A stretch of DNA of 64,000 nt, taken from assembly GCF_021390155.1 (NCBI RefSeq), contig NZ_CP089985.1, positions 3,979,001-4,043,000 of the forward strand. Direction: 5' to 3'. The position numbers and the translations under genes are program-made. This DNA is from Pseudomonas sp. HN11. Its GTDB lineage: Bacteria > Pseudomonadota > Gammaproteobacteria > Pseudomonadales > Pseudomonadaceae. The notes below the pieces were generated by a model. It was not told the DNA's origin. It ran no database searches and was given only the letters and a program-made list of their open reading frames with translations. The stretch's first letter is position 1; each line of letters starts with the position of its first letter. Positions 42,694-50,126 of the stretch are shown one piece after another.

Positions 42694-43083
42694 TTACTCC
42701 CAATTGCCCAGGTCGGCGCTGTAGCCTTCGCCGCCCGGCTGGCCATCCTGGCCATAGAAGATCAGGTCGAACGCACCATGCTCACCGGGAAAGCGATAAC
42801 CGAAGGCATGCCCGAACGGGTCCTTGAGGTCCGAAGGCTTGGCATAACCACCAGGCCTGTCCACCAGCTGTTGCAGGCTGGTGGGCGGCGCGCCGACGTC
42901 GAGGGCGTAGCTGTCAATCTTCATGCTCAAACTGGACAGCTGGGCCTTCCCCGCGCCGTACTTGCCCTTGTCCACATTACCGCCGACCTGGCGCACGACG
43001 ATGGTGGCGACAATGCCGAGCAGTACGATCACCGCGAGCATTTCCAACAGGGTGAAACCGCTTTGGCGGCGTGGTTTTCTCAT
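42694..43083 (-). CDS. gspG: Major pseudopilin GspG
   Basis: 129 residues with prepilin signal RKPRRQSGFTLLEMLAVIV; Gly-Phe cleavage site and Glu at +5. The C-terminal part DPFGHAFGYRFPGEHGAFDL and SYGxDG-like FYGQDGQPGGEGYSADLGNW match the calcium-binding loop of GspG. It forms the pseudopilus shaft. A prepilin peptidase is not encoded here, so the shared PilD/XcpA enzyme must process it. Confidence 0.93.
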   Translation of the reverse strand: MRKPRRQSGFTLLEMLAVIVLLGIVATIVVRQVGGNVDKGKYGAGKAQLSSLSMKIDSYALDVGAPPTSLQQLVDRPGGYAKPSDLKDPFGHAFGYRFPGEHGAFDLIFYGQDGQPGGEGYSADLGNWE

Positions 43084-43096
43084 GAGTTCAGCTCCT

Positions 43097-44293
43097 TCAT
43101 ATATTGCTGGTCAGGCTCATCAGCGGCAGCATGATCGCCAACATGATCACCGCCACCAGCACTGCCATGACCACGGTCAGGGACGGCACCAGGGCAGCAA
43201 GCAGACGGTCGATGCCGCGCTTGGCTTCGACGTCGAAGATGTCAGCCACCTTGAGCAACATGCTGTCGAGTTCGCCGGCCTGTTCGCCGACTTCGATCAT
43301 TTGCAGCGCCAGTTCCGGCAGCAGCGGCTGGCTGCCGAACGCACTGGCGAGGGTGCCGCCGCTTTTTACCGATTGCGCCGCATGGCCAACTTGGGCCTGC
43401 AACGCGCGGTTGGTGCAGACTTGCTGTGCGATTACCAAAGCTTGCAGCAACGCCACGCCATTGCTGAGCAGCGTGCCGAGGGTGCGCGTCAGGCGTGCCG
43501 CTTCGACCCGTTGCAGCAGCGGGCCGATCACACGAATACCGAGCAGGCGACGATCGTATTTTTCTCGAAATGCCGGATTGCGCAGACGTGCCGCCCAACA
43601 CCCGCCGCTCACGATCAGCCCGGCCAACACCACCAGGCCATAGGCGCCGAGGAACTCACCCAAGGCGAGAATCACCTCGGTGATCAACGGAATCGGCACA
43701 CCCAGGTCCTGGAAGATCGGTACGAATTGCGGCACCACATAGGCCAGCAACAAGGCGAGGGAACCGAGTACGCCCACCACCAGGAAGGCCGGATAGATCA
43801 GCGCATTGATCACTTCGCCACGCAGACGCTCACTGCGTTCCAGGTAGTCGCTGAGTTGGCGCAAGGTACTTTCCAGCGCGCCACCGGCCTCACCGGCACG
43901 CACCATGCTCAGGTACAACGGCGAGAACGTGTCACCCTCTTCTTCCAATGCGGTAGACAGCGGTTTACCCGCTTTGACGTGATCGCGGATGCGTTCAATC
44001 AGTGCGCGAACCTGGGGTTGGCCGGGTTGTTTGAGCAACAGGCCAAGGGCGCGCTCCAGGGGCTGGCCAGCACCGAGCAACGTGGCCAGTTGCTGAGTAA
44101 AACTCACCAGCGCTGCGCCTTTCAATCGCCCGCGCGCGCTGCGCAATAGAGGGCTGCCCGCCGTTTCGATCTGCAACAGCAACAGACCGCGCTTGTGCAA
44201 GGCAGCCACGGCAGCGGCCTGATCCCGGGCTTCCAGCGTGCCGTTCTGCGCCACGCCCTGGCTGTCCAGGGCGCGGAATTTGAACAGACTCAC
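43097..44293 (-). CDS. gspF: Type II secretion platform protein GspF
   Basis: 398 residues with the repeated T2SSF domain (ALVSFTQQLATLLGAGQPLERAL, and LTRTLGTLLSNGVALLQALVIA) and three membrane helices, the last LVPSLTVVMAVLVAVIMLAIMLPL. It forms the inner-membrane platform that GspE drives. Four-base overlap with gspE. Confidence 0.93.
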   Translation of the reverse strand: MSLFKFRALDSQGVAQNGTLEARDQAAAVAALHKRGLLLLQIETAGSPLLRSARGRLKGAALVSFTQQLATLLGAGQPLERALGLLLKQPGQPQVRALIERIRDHVKAGKPLSTALEEEGDTFSPLYLSMVRAGEAGGALESTLRQLSDYLERSERLRGEVINALIYPAFLVVGVLGSLALLLAYVVPQFVPIFQDLGVPIPLITEVILALGEFLGAYGLVVLAGLIVSGGCWAARLRNPAFREKYDRRLLGIRVIGPLLQRVEAARLTRTLGTLLSNGVALLQALVIAQQVCTNRALQAQVGHAAQSVKSGGTLASAFGSQPLLPELALQMIEVGEQAGELDSMLLKVADIFDVEAKRGIDRLLAALVPSLTVVMAVLVAVIMLAIMLPLMSLTSNI

Positions 44294-45981
44294 GCGCCCT
44301 CTCCACGGGTGACGCGCAGCACTTCTTCCAGTGACGTAATACCCGCCAGCGCCTGACGCAGCCCCTCCTCATACAAAGTGCGCAAACCGGCCCGGCGAGC
44401 GGCCTGCTCCAAGGTGGAGGCATCGGCATGACGCATCAGCAGGCTGCGCAGTTCATCGTTCATCACCAGCAGTTCAGTGAGGGCACTGCGGCCGTGATAG
44501 TCACCGCGAAAGAGCAGGATCGGGCGTTGTTCGGTCAAGCGATCCAGGCCGTGTTCCGCGATCAGTTCCGGCGGCGCTTCAAAGGCCACGCGGCTGGCCG
44601 GATCCAGGCGCCGCACCAGACGCTGGGCAAGAATACCGCTGACGGTCGAGGCGATCAGGTAGCTTTCCACGCCCATGTCCAGCAGCCGCGTGATACTCGC
44701 CGCGGCGCTGTTGGTGTGCAGGGTGGAAAGCACGAGGTGCCCGGTCAGCGACGATTGAATGGCGATGCGGCAGGTTTCCAGGTCGCGGATCTCGCCGATC
44801 ATGATCACATCCGGGTCCTGGCGCACGATAGAGCGCAGCGCCCCGGCGAAGTCCAGGCCGATGGCGGGCTTGACCTGGATCTGGTTGATACCTTCAAGCT
44901 GGTACTCCACCGGGTCTTCCACGGTGACGATCTTGCGCTCGGCCGTGTTGAGCCGCGACAGCGCAGTGTAGAGCGTGGTGGTCTTGCCGGAGCCGGTGGG
45001 CCCGGTGACCAACAGGATGCCGTGGGGGCGCTCCAGCAGGTCGAGGAAGGTGGCCAGGCGTTGGCCGTCAAAGCCGAGGCTGGGGAAGTCGAACCGCACG
45101 GTCTGCCGGTCCAGCAGGCGCAGCACCACCGACTCGCCGAAACTGGTGGGCACCGTGGACACCCGCAGGTCCAGTTCCTTGCCCTGGATGCGCAGCATGA
45201 TGCGCCCGTCCTGAGGCAGCCGGCGCTCGGCGATGTCCAGCCGCGCCATGATCTTCACCCGCGAAATCACCGCCGCCGACGAGCTGGCGGGCGGCGCTTC
45301 GGCGTCGTGCAGCACGCCGTCAATGCGGTAGCGCACCTTGAGCTGGCTTTCGAAGGGCTCGATATGGATGTCCGAGGCGCGCTGTTCCACGGCGCGTTGC
45401 AGGATCAGGTTGACCAGGCGGATCACTGGCGCTTCGGAGGCCATGTCCTTGAGGTGTTCGATATCTTCCTGGGCGCCGCCCTGCTCATCGAGGTTCTCGA
45501 TCAGTGTGCCCATGGCCGAGCGGCCCTGGCCGTAGTAGCGCTCGATCAGGGTGTCGACTTCGTTGCGCGGGCCGATGGTCAGCCACACCGGCACCTGGCA
45601 CGCGTAGGCCAGGGCCTGGAACGGATAAAGTTGCGTCGGGTTGGCCGCCAGCACCCGCAGGCCGCCCTGGCTCCAGCCCATGGGCACCACTTGATAGTGA
45701 CGCATGAAGCGTTCGGTCAAGGCCGGCAAGGGGTCAAGCAGCGGCGGCGCGGCGTCGGCCAGCAACAGCGGGGCGTCGAGCAATGCCGCCCAGGCACGGG
45801 CCAGTTCCACTTCGGAGACCAGGCCCAGGCGTGTCAGCAGGCTCAGCAAGTCATCCGTGGACAGGCGGCGGGCGCGCTCCAGGTCCACCGTTTTAAGCCC
45901 GGCATGCTGCATCAGCCACGCGCACACCTGTTCGGTGTGCGGAGTCTGCATCTGGCAGGCATCGATAGGCGCTGACGACAT
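44290..45981 (-). CDS. gspE: Type II secretion ATPase GspE, lacking the tetracysteine zinc motif
   Basis: 563 residues. Walker A GPTGSGKTTT, Asp box TVEDPVEYQLEGINQIQV, Walker B IMIGEIRDLETCRIA, and His box STLHTNSAAASITRLLDMGV. The usual CxxC...CxxC zinc-binding loop between the His box and the GYxGR region is absent; the region reads DPASRVAFEAPPELI and then FRGDYHGRSALTELL. It is the first gene of the operon and starts with ATG 45981. Confidence 0.93.
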   Translation of the reverse strand: MSSAPIDACQMQTPHTEQVCAWLMQHAGLKTVDLERARRLSTDDLLSLLTRLGLVSEVELARAWAALLDAPLLLADAAPPLLDPLPALTERFMRHYQVVPMGWSQGGLRVLAANPTQLYPFQALAYACQVPVWLTIGPRNEVDTLIERYYGQGRSAMGTLIENLDEQGGAQEDIEHLKDMASEAPVIRLVNLILQRAVEQRASDIHIEPFESQLKVRYRIDGVLHDAEAPPASSSAAVISRVKIMARLDIAERRLPQDGRIMLRIQGKELDLRVSTVPTSFGESVVLRLLDRQTVRFDFPSLGFDGQRLATFLDLLERPHGILLVTGPTGSGKTTTLYTALSRLNTAERKIVTVEDPVEYQLEGINQIQVKPAIGLDFAGALRSIVRQDPDVIMIGEIRDLETCRIAIQSSLTGHLVLSTLHTNSAAASITRLLDMGVESYLIASTVSGILAQRLVRRLDPASRVAFEAPPELIAEHGLDRLTEQRPILLFRGDYHGRSALTELLVMNDELRSLLMRHADASTLEQAARRAGLRTLYEEGLRQALAGITSLEEVLRVTRGEGA

Positions 45982-46273
45982 AATATTCAGGGATCTTGTA
46001 TTGCGAGAAAGTATGGCTATTTGAAACTACGGAAACATGCCATTAGTTAGCCACAACCCAGGCGACAGTAAGCCGGGGTTATCGACTGGAAGTTATAGCT
46101 CTAGTTCCGGAGGGTGGGGAATAAAATAAACATAACGGCCAAGACCCCTGCACCAGAGCCTTAGCAGCTAATAGCCATCACTCCAGGAGTTGCAATTAGC
46201 CACTTCATTGCACTTACACCCCTCAAATAACTCAAGCGCCTTACTTTGTTGGTTCTTACACTTTTCAACCGCA
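45982..46273. other. Intergenic region with a Cys-rich reading-frame remnant
   Basis: About 290 nt between gspE and fecE. On the minus strand an open frame ending at 46168 reads AVEKCKNQQSKALELFEG, then CKCNEVANCNSWSDGY, with five cysteines in about 25 residues and natural-looking composition. It has no in-frame start and overlaps the fecE end, so it looks like the 3' remnant of a lost gene. The gspE promoter should lie in 45990-46130. Nothing else is supported. Confidence 0.4.
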
Positions 46274-47065
46274 TCAATCGTGAGTGCGCGTGCTCTTTTC
46301 CACCAGGCACATCGGTGTACCGGCGACCGGCTCTTGCATCACCTGCACCTGCACATCGAACACCTGCCGCATCAACCCGGCACTGATCACCTCCCCCGGC
46401 GCACCATCAGCCACCAACTTGCCGCCGTGCATCACGGCCAGGTGGTCGGCGTAGCGGCAGGCCTGATTGATGTCGTGCAACACCGTGATCACAGTCTTGC
46501 CTTCAGCGGCCAGTTCGCCCATCAAGTCCATGAGTTCGACCTGATGGCTGATGTCGAGGTAGGTGGTGGGTTCATCCAGCAACACTACCGGCGCATTCTG
46601 CGCCAACACCATCGCCAGCCAGGCACGTTGGCGCTGGCCGCCGGAGAGGTCTGCCAATGCGCGATCAGCCAACACGTCCAGCTCCAGGCGCTGCATGGCT
46701 TGGGTCACGTGAGACCGATCACTGCCGCTCAAGCGCCCCCATAACGAGTTATGCGGGCTGCGGCCGTAGGCGACCAACTGGCGCACGCTGACGCCTTCGG
46801 GCACCGGCAGCACCTGCGGCAAAAACGCGATCTGCCTTGCCAATTGGCGAGCGGACAGGCTGGCGTAGGCCTGCCCATCCAAGCTCAGTTCGCCTTCGGT
46901 CGGCTTGAGGATGCGCGCAAAGGCCTTGAGCAGGGTCGACTTGCCGCAGCCATTCGGGCCGATCAGGGCGGTGACCTTTCCGGTTGGCGGCGCAAAGGAC
47001 AAGCCCTGCACAATGCGCGTGGTGCCGTAACCGATATCCAGCTCGCGTGCGTGAAGAATACTCAT
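46274..47065 (-). CDS. fecE: FecE-like ferric-siderophore/citrate ABC ATPase
   Basis: 263 residues from ATG 47065. Walker A GPNGCGKST, signature LSGGQRQRAWLAM and Walker B VVLLDEPTTYLDISHQ, the typical form for iron-chelate importers. It belongs with the FecC/FecD-type permeases and FecB-type binding protein upstream on the same strand. Confidence 0.9.
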   Translation of the reverse strand: MSILHARELDIGYGTTRIVQGLSFAPPTGKVTALIGPNGCGKSTLLKAFARILKPTEGELSLDGQAYASLSARQLARQIAFLPQVLPVPEGVSVRQLVAYGRSPHNSLWGRLSGSDRSHVTQAMQRLELDVLADRALADLSGGQRQRAWLAMVLAQNAPVVLLDEPTTYLDISHQVELMDLMGELAAEGKTVITVLHDINQACRYADHLAVMHGGKLVADGAPGEVISAGLMRQVFDVQVQVMQEPVAGTPMCLVEKSTRTHD

Positions 47066-47069
47066 GTGA

Positions 47070-48038
47070 TCAGCCCTTGAACCGTGCCAGCAACCAAAGA
47101 AAATACGGCGCGCCAATCACCGCAGTGAGCACCCCGGCGGGGATTTCACTGGGCGCGATCAGCGTGCGCCCGAGGGTGTCGGCCAGCACCAGCAACAGCG
47201 CGCCGATCAGCATCGCAGCAGGCAGCAGGCACTGGTGTTGCCCGCCCACCAACCGACGCGCCATGTGCGGCGCGACCAGACCGATAAAACCAATCGGCCC
47301 GATAACACCGACGCCCAGGCTGGTCAGCAGCACCGCGCAAACCATCGCCAACCAGCGCGTGCGACTGAGTGCCGTGCCGAGGCTGTGGGCGGCTTCATCG
47401 CCCAGGGCGATCAGGTTCAGCGGCTTGGCCAGGCACAGGCCCAAGGGGATCAGCATCAGGAACGGCAGCACCAGCGCCACATGGTGCCAATTGCGGCTCC
47501 ACAGGCTGCCTGTCAGCGCGAGCAAAGCGGTGTTGATGTCCAACGGATGGGACAGGATCAGAAACTCGGTAACGCTGGACAAGGTCACCGCAATCGCCAC
47601 ACCGGACAGCGCAAAGCGCACCCCGGAAAAACTCACCCCGGTGTTGTACAGCGCCAGCAACAGCGCGCCGCCGGCGCCACCCAGGCAAGCCACCAGCGGC
47701 AGCCATGCAATCGGCATGTGCGGCCAACTGATGATCGCCACGGTCAGCGCCAAACCAGCGCCTTGGGTCACGCCGAGGATTTCCGGCGAGGCCAACGGGT
47801 TGCGGATCACACCCTGCACAATCGCCCCGGCCAGGCCGAAGGCGCAACCGGCCAGAATCGCGATCAGGCTGCGTGGCAGGCGGTGGTTCCACACTTCGAA
47901 GTCGAGGGCGTCGTGCGCCAGCAGGCGCTCCAGCACGGTGTCAGGCAGGAGCCACACAGTGCCGGCGCTGAGGCTGATCAACGTCGCCAGCAGCAACAGG
48001 CCGAGCAGCAGCCATAAGCGCGATCGTGGCCGGGTCAT
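47070..48038 (-). CDS. fecD: FecD-like iron-chelate ABC permease
   Basis: 322 residues, FecCD family: LPRSLIAILAGCAFGLAGAIVQ, NPLASPEILGVTQGAGLA, and GVGVIGPIGFIGLVAPHMAR, with about ten helices. It overlaps the stop of the FecC-like gene by four bases. Confidence 0.9.
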   Translation of the reverse strand: MTRPRSRLWLLLGLLLLATLISLSAGTVWLLPDTVLERLLAHDALDFEVWNHRLPRSLIAILAGCAFGLAGAIVQGVIRNPLASPEILGVTQGAGLALTVAIISWPHMPIAWLPLVACLGGAGGALLLALYNTGVSFSGVRFALSGVAIAVTLSSVTEFLILSHPLDINTALLALTGSLWSRNWHHVALVLPFLMLIPLGLCLAKPLNLIALGDEAAHSLGTALSRTRWLAMVCAVLLTSLGVGVIGPIGFIGLVAPHMARRLVGGQHQCLLPAAMLIGALLLVLADTLGRTLIAPSEIPAGVLTAVIGAPYFLWLLARFKG

Positions 48039-49024
48039 AGGGCGCGCCTGGCAAGAAAGAGGAAGAACGGTGCGCCGATCAGCGCGGTGACCACACCGGC
48101 CGGGGTCTCCACTGGAAATGCCACAGCGCGGCTGAGGAGGTCGGCGCCCAGCACGATCACCGCGCCCAACGCGGCACTCAGCGGGATCAGCCAGCGATAG
48201 TCATTACCGAGGAACTGGCGAAGGATATTCGGTGCAATCAACCCGACAAACCCGATGGGGCCGACTGCGCAGACACTCGCCCCCACCAACAACAGGCTGG
48301 CGATAAACACCTGCAAACGCAGGCTGGCAATGCCCACACCCAGGGAGCGCGCCGCGTCTTCGCCGAGGTTGATCAGGTTCAGGCGCGGCGCGCACCACAG
48401 CGCCCACAGGCCGCCGATCAAGGTGCACGGCCAGAGCAGTTGCACTTGCGCGGCGCCGACATTGGCCAGGGAACCGGCCAGCCAGTTGAGCACGCTTTGT
48501 GCCTGGACCTCGACCAGGATTACCGTGAGCCGGGTCAAGGCGGCGCACAACGCCGCCACGGCCACGCCGGCCAATACCAGGCGACCTTGGGTGGTGGTCG
48601 GCGACCAGGCGCCGCCGAGGCTGAACACCGTGACCCAGGCCAGGGCGCCACCCAGGCAGGTCATCAACAAGGCACCGCCGGCAAACGGTGGCGCGACCAA
48701 TCCAGTGGAAAACAACGCCAGCCCCAACGCCGCCCCCGCTGTCACGCCAAACAAGGACGGCGATGCTAGGCGGTTGCGCGTGATGCCTTGCATCAACGCA
48801 CCGGCCAGGCCCAGGCAGGCACCGACCAACGCGGCGCACACGGCCCGTGGCACGCGCAACTGCGCAACGATATACGCCATATTGCCGCCCACGCCGCCTT
48901 GATGGATAAGGCCATTCCACGCATCCGTCGCTGTAATGGTGAACGGTGACCAGCTATACAGCGACAGCCAGAACAACCCGGCGCCCAGCAGCACGATGCC
49001 TGCCGTCGCAAAACTTCGCCCCAT
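48035..49024 (-). CDS. fecC: FecC-like iron-chelate ABC permease
   Basis: 329 residues, FecCD family: RVPRAVCAALVGACLGLAGALMQG, RNRLASPSLFGVTAGAALG and VCAVGPIGFVGLIAPNILR. The binding-protein gene ends 2 nt upstream, the FecD-like gene starts within its stop. The two permeases would form the heterodimeric channel. Confidence 0.9.
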   Translation of the reverse strand: MGRSFATAGIVLLGAGLFWLSLYSWSPFTITATDAWNGLIHQGGVGGNMAYIVAQLRVPRAVCAALVGACLGLAGALMQGITRNRLASPSLFGVTAGAALGLALFSTGLVAPPFAGGALLMTCLGGALAWVTVFSLGGAWSPTTTQGRLVLAGVAVAALCAALTRLTVILVEVQAQSVLNWLAGSLANVGAAQVQLLWPCTLIGGLWALWCAPRLNLINLGEDAARSLGVGIASLRLQVFIASLLLVGASVCAVGPIGFVGLIAPNILRQFLGNDYRWLIPLSAALGAVIVLGADLLSRAVAFPVETPAGVVTALIGAPFFLFLARRAL

Positions 49025-49026
49025 GC

Positions 49027-49947
49027 TTATGGGCTCAGTACGGCTTTACCGCCCTTTAGAATCGCCAGCGCGTCTTCAGCGATTTGCTCCGAAGCCAGCA
49101 CACCGCGGTTGCGCGCCCAGCTGTCGCCGTCGACTTCGGCGACCTGTTTGTTACGCACCGCACCAAGCACTTGCCACAGCGGCTGCTTGCTCCAGCTGTC
49201 GACGATGCTGGGGCGACGGTAATGCCCGACCAGCAACCAGCCTGGGTCGAGGGCGAGCAGTTGTTCCAGGCTGATGAACTCGGTGGGCGCGGCATTGGCG
49301 CGTACCGAAGGGACTTTCAAACCGATGGCTTCGAGCACACTGCCGGCATAGGAGTCCGGGCCGTGCACGGAGAAACTGTCTTCACGCGCCACGCCGAACA
49401 CCACGCTGGCGCCGGCTGGGATCTGCTGAGCAATGGCTTTGAGGTTCTCGCGGTTCTTCTGGATCCGCGCTTCCATCTGCGCGCTCTTGCCCAGCGCCTT
49501 GCCGATCAGCTCGGCGGATTTCAGGCTGCCCTGGTAATCCTCACCGCGCGACGGCAGCAACAGGGTCGGCGCGATGCTCGCCAGGTCGCTGTACAACGCC
49601 TGGTGGCGGTTGAGGTCGGCAACGATCAAGTCCGGCTTGAGCCGGGCGATTTCCTCGATGCTCGGTTGCGAGCGCAGGCCCACGGACTTCCATTGGCCGA
49701 TGGCCTGGCGCACACGCGGCAACACGCGGTTGGCATCGCCATCATCGGCCGCGCCAATGGGCGTTACGTCAACCGCGGCCAGGCTGTCGAGAAAGGAAAA
49801 CTCCAGCACCACCACACGCTTGGGCGCGTCCGGTAAATGCACCGCATGCTGGCCGTCGTTGAGGTCGATTGGGGCGGCGCTCAGCAGGCTTGAAGTCAAC
49901 GCCAGGAGGCAGGCGGCAAGGGTGGGGATGGAGCGCGGCATTCGCAT
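49027..49947 (-). CDS. fecB: FecB-like periplasmic iron-chelate binding protein
   Basis: 306 residues with a Sec signal (cut likely after LLSAA). The mature part (PKRVVVLEFSFLDSLAAVDV, TPIGAADDGDANRVLPRVR, SQPSIEEIARLKPDLIVADLNRH, SLEQLLALDPGWLLVGHYR) follows E. coli FecB very closely. It should deliver ferric citrate or a similar chelate to the FecCDE importer. A Fur-box-like site lies 82 nt upstream. Confidence 0.9.
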   Translation of the reverse strand: MRMPRSIPTLAACLLALTSSLLSAAPIDLNDGQHAVHLPDAPKRVVVLEFSFLDSLAAVDVTPIGAADDGDANRVLPRVRQAIGQWKSVGLRSQPSIEEIARLKPDLIVADLNRHQALYSDLASIAPTLLLPSRGEDYQGSLKSAELIGKALGKSAQMEARIQKNRENLKAIAQQIPAGASVVFGVAREDSFSVHGPDSYAGSVLEAIGLKVPSVRANAAPTEFISLEQLLALDPGWLLVGHYRRPSIVDSWSKQPLWQVLGAVRNKQVAEVDGDSWARNRGVLASEQIAEDALAILKGGKAVLSP

Positions 49948-50028
49948 GACAAGGACCTCGGCGTTAAAACACCCCAGCTAGACAGGCCGGGGAAAACGGC
50001 GGGTACTATTCCATATCGGGGCGGCGTG

Positions 50029-50047
50029 ATCAAAAAACATTCTCATT
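50029..50047. promoter_or_regulatory. Possible Fur box upstream of fecB
   Basis: On the minus strand the 19 bases read AATGAGAATGTTTTTTGAT. The first ten bases match the typical Fur-box half AATGAGAATG; the second half is degenerate. Its place before an iron-uptake gene supports the call. No DNA-binding prediction could be run. Confidence 0.5.
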
Positions 50048-50083
50048 AAGGTGTTCAGGTACGCACTGATACCGCCGCCCCAA

Positions 50084-50107
50084 TGTGGGAGTAAGCCCGC
50101 TCCCACA
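50084..50107. repeat. REP-type hairpin downstream of the receptor gene
   Basis: TGTGGGAGTAAGCCCGCTCCCACA is (in two pieces, TGTGGGAGTAAG and CCCGCTCCCACA) a short hairpin of the Pseudomonas REP kind (TGTGGGAG...CTCCCACA arms). It lies 20 nt after the receptor stop and before the fecB promoter, so it may also act as a transcription end. Confidence 0.8.
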
Positions 50108-50126
50108 GTTGATCGGTGTACAGCCG

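Noticed and set aside
44428-45975. 515-codon plus-strand frame opposite gspE
   Set aside because: Antisense shadow; gspE itself has all ATPase motifs.
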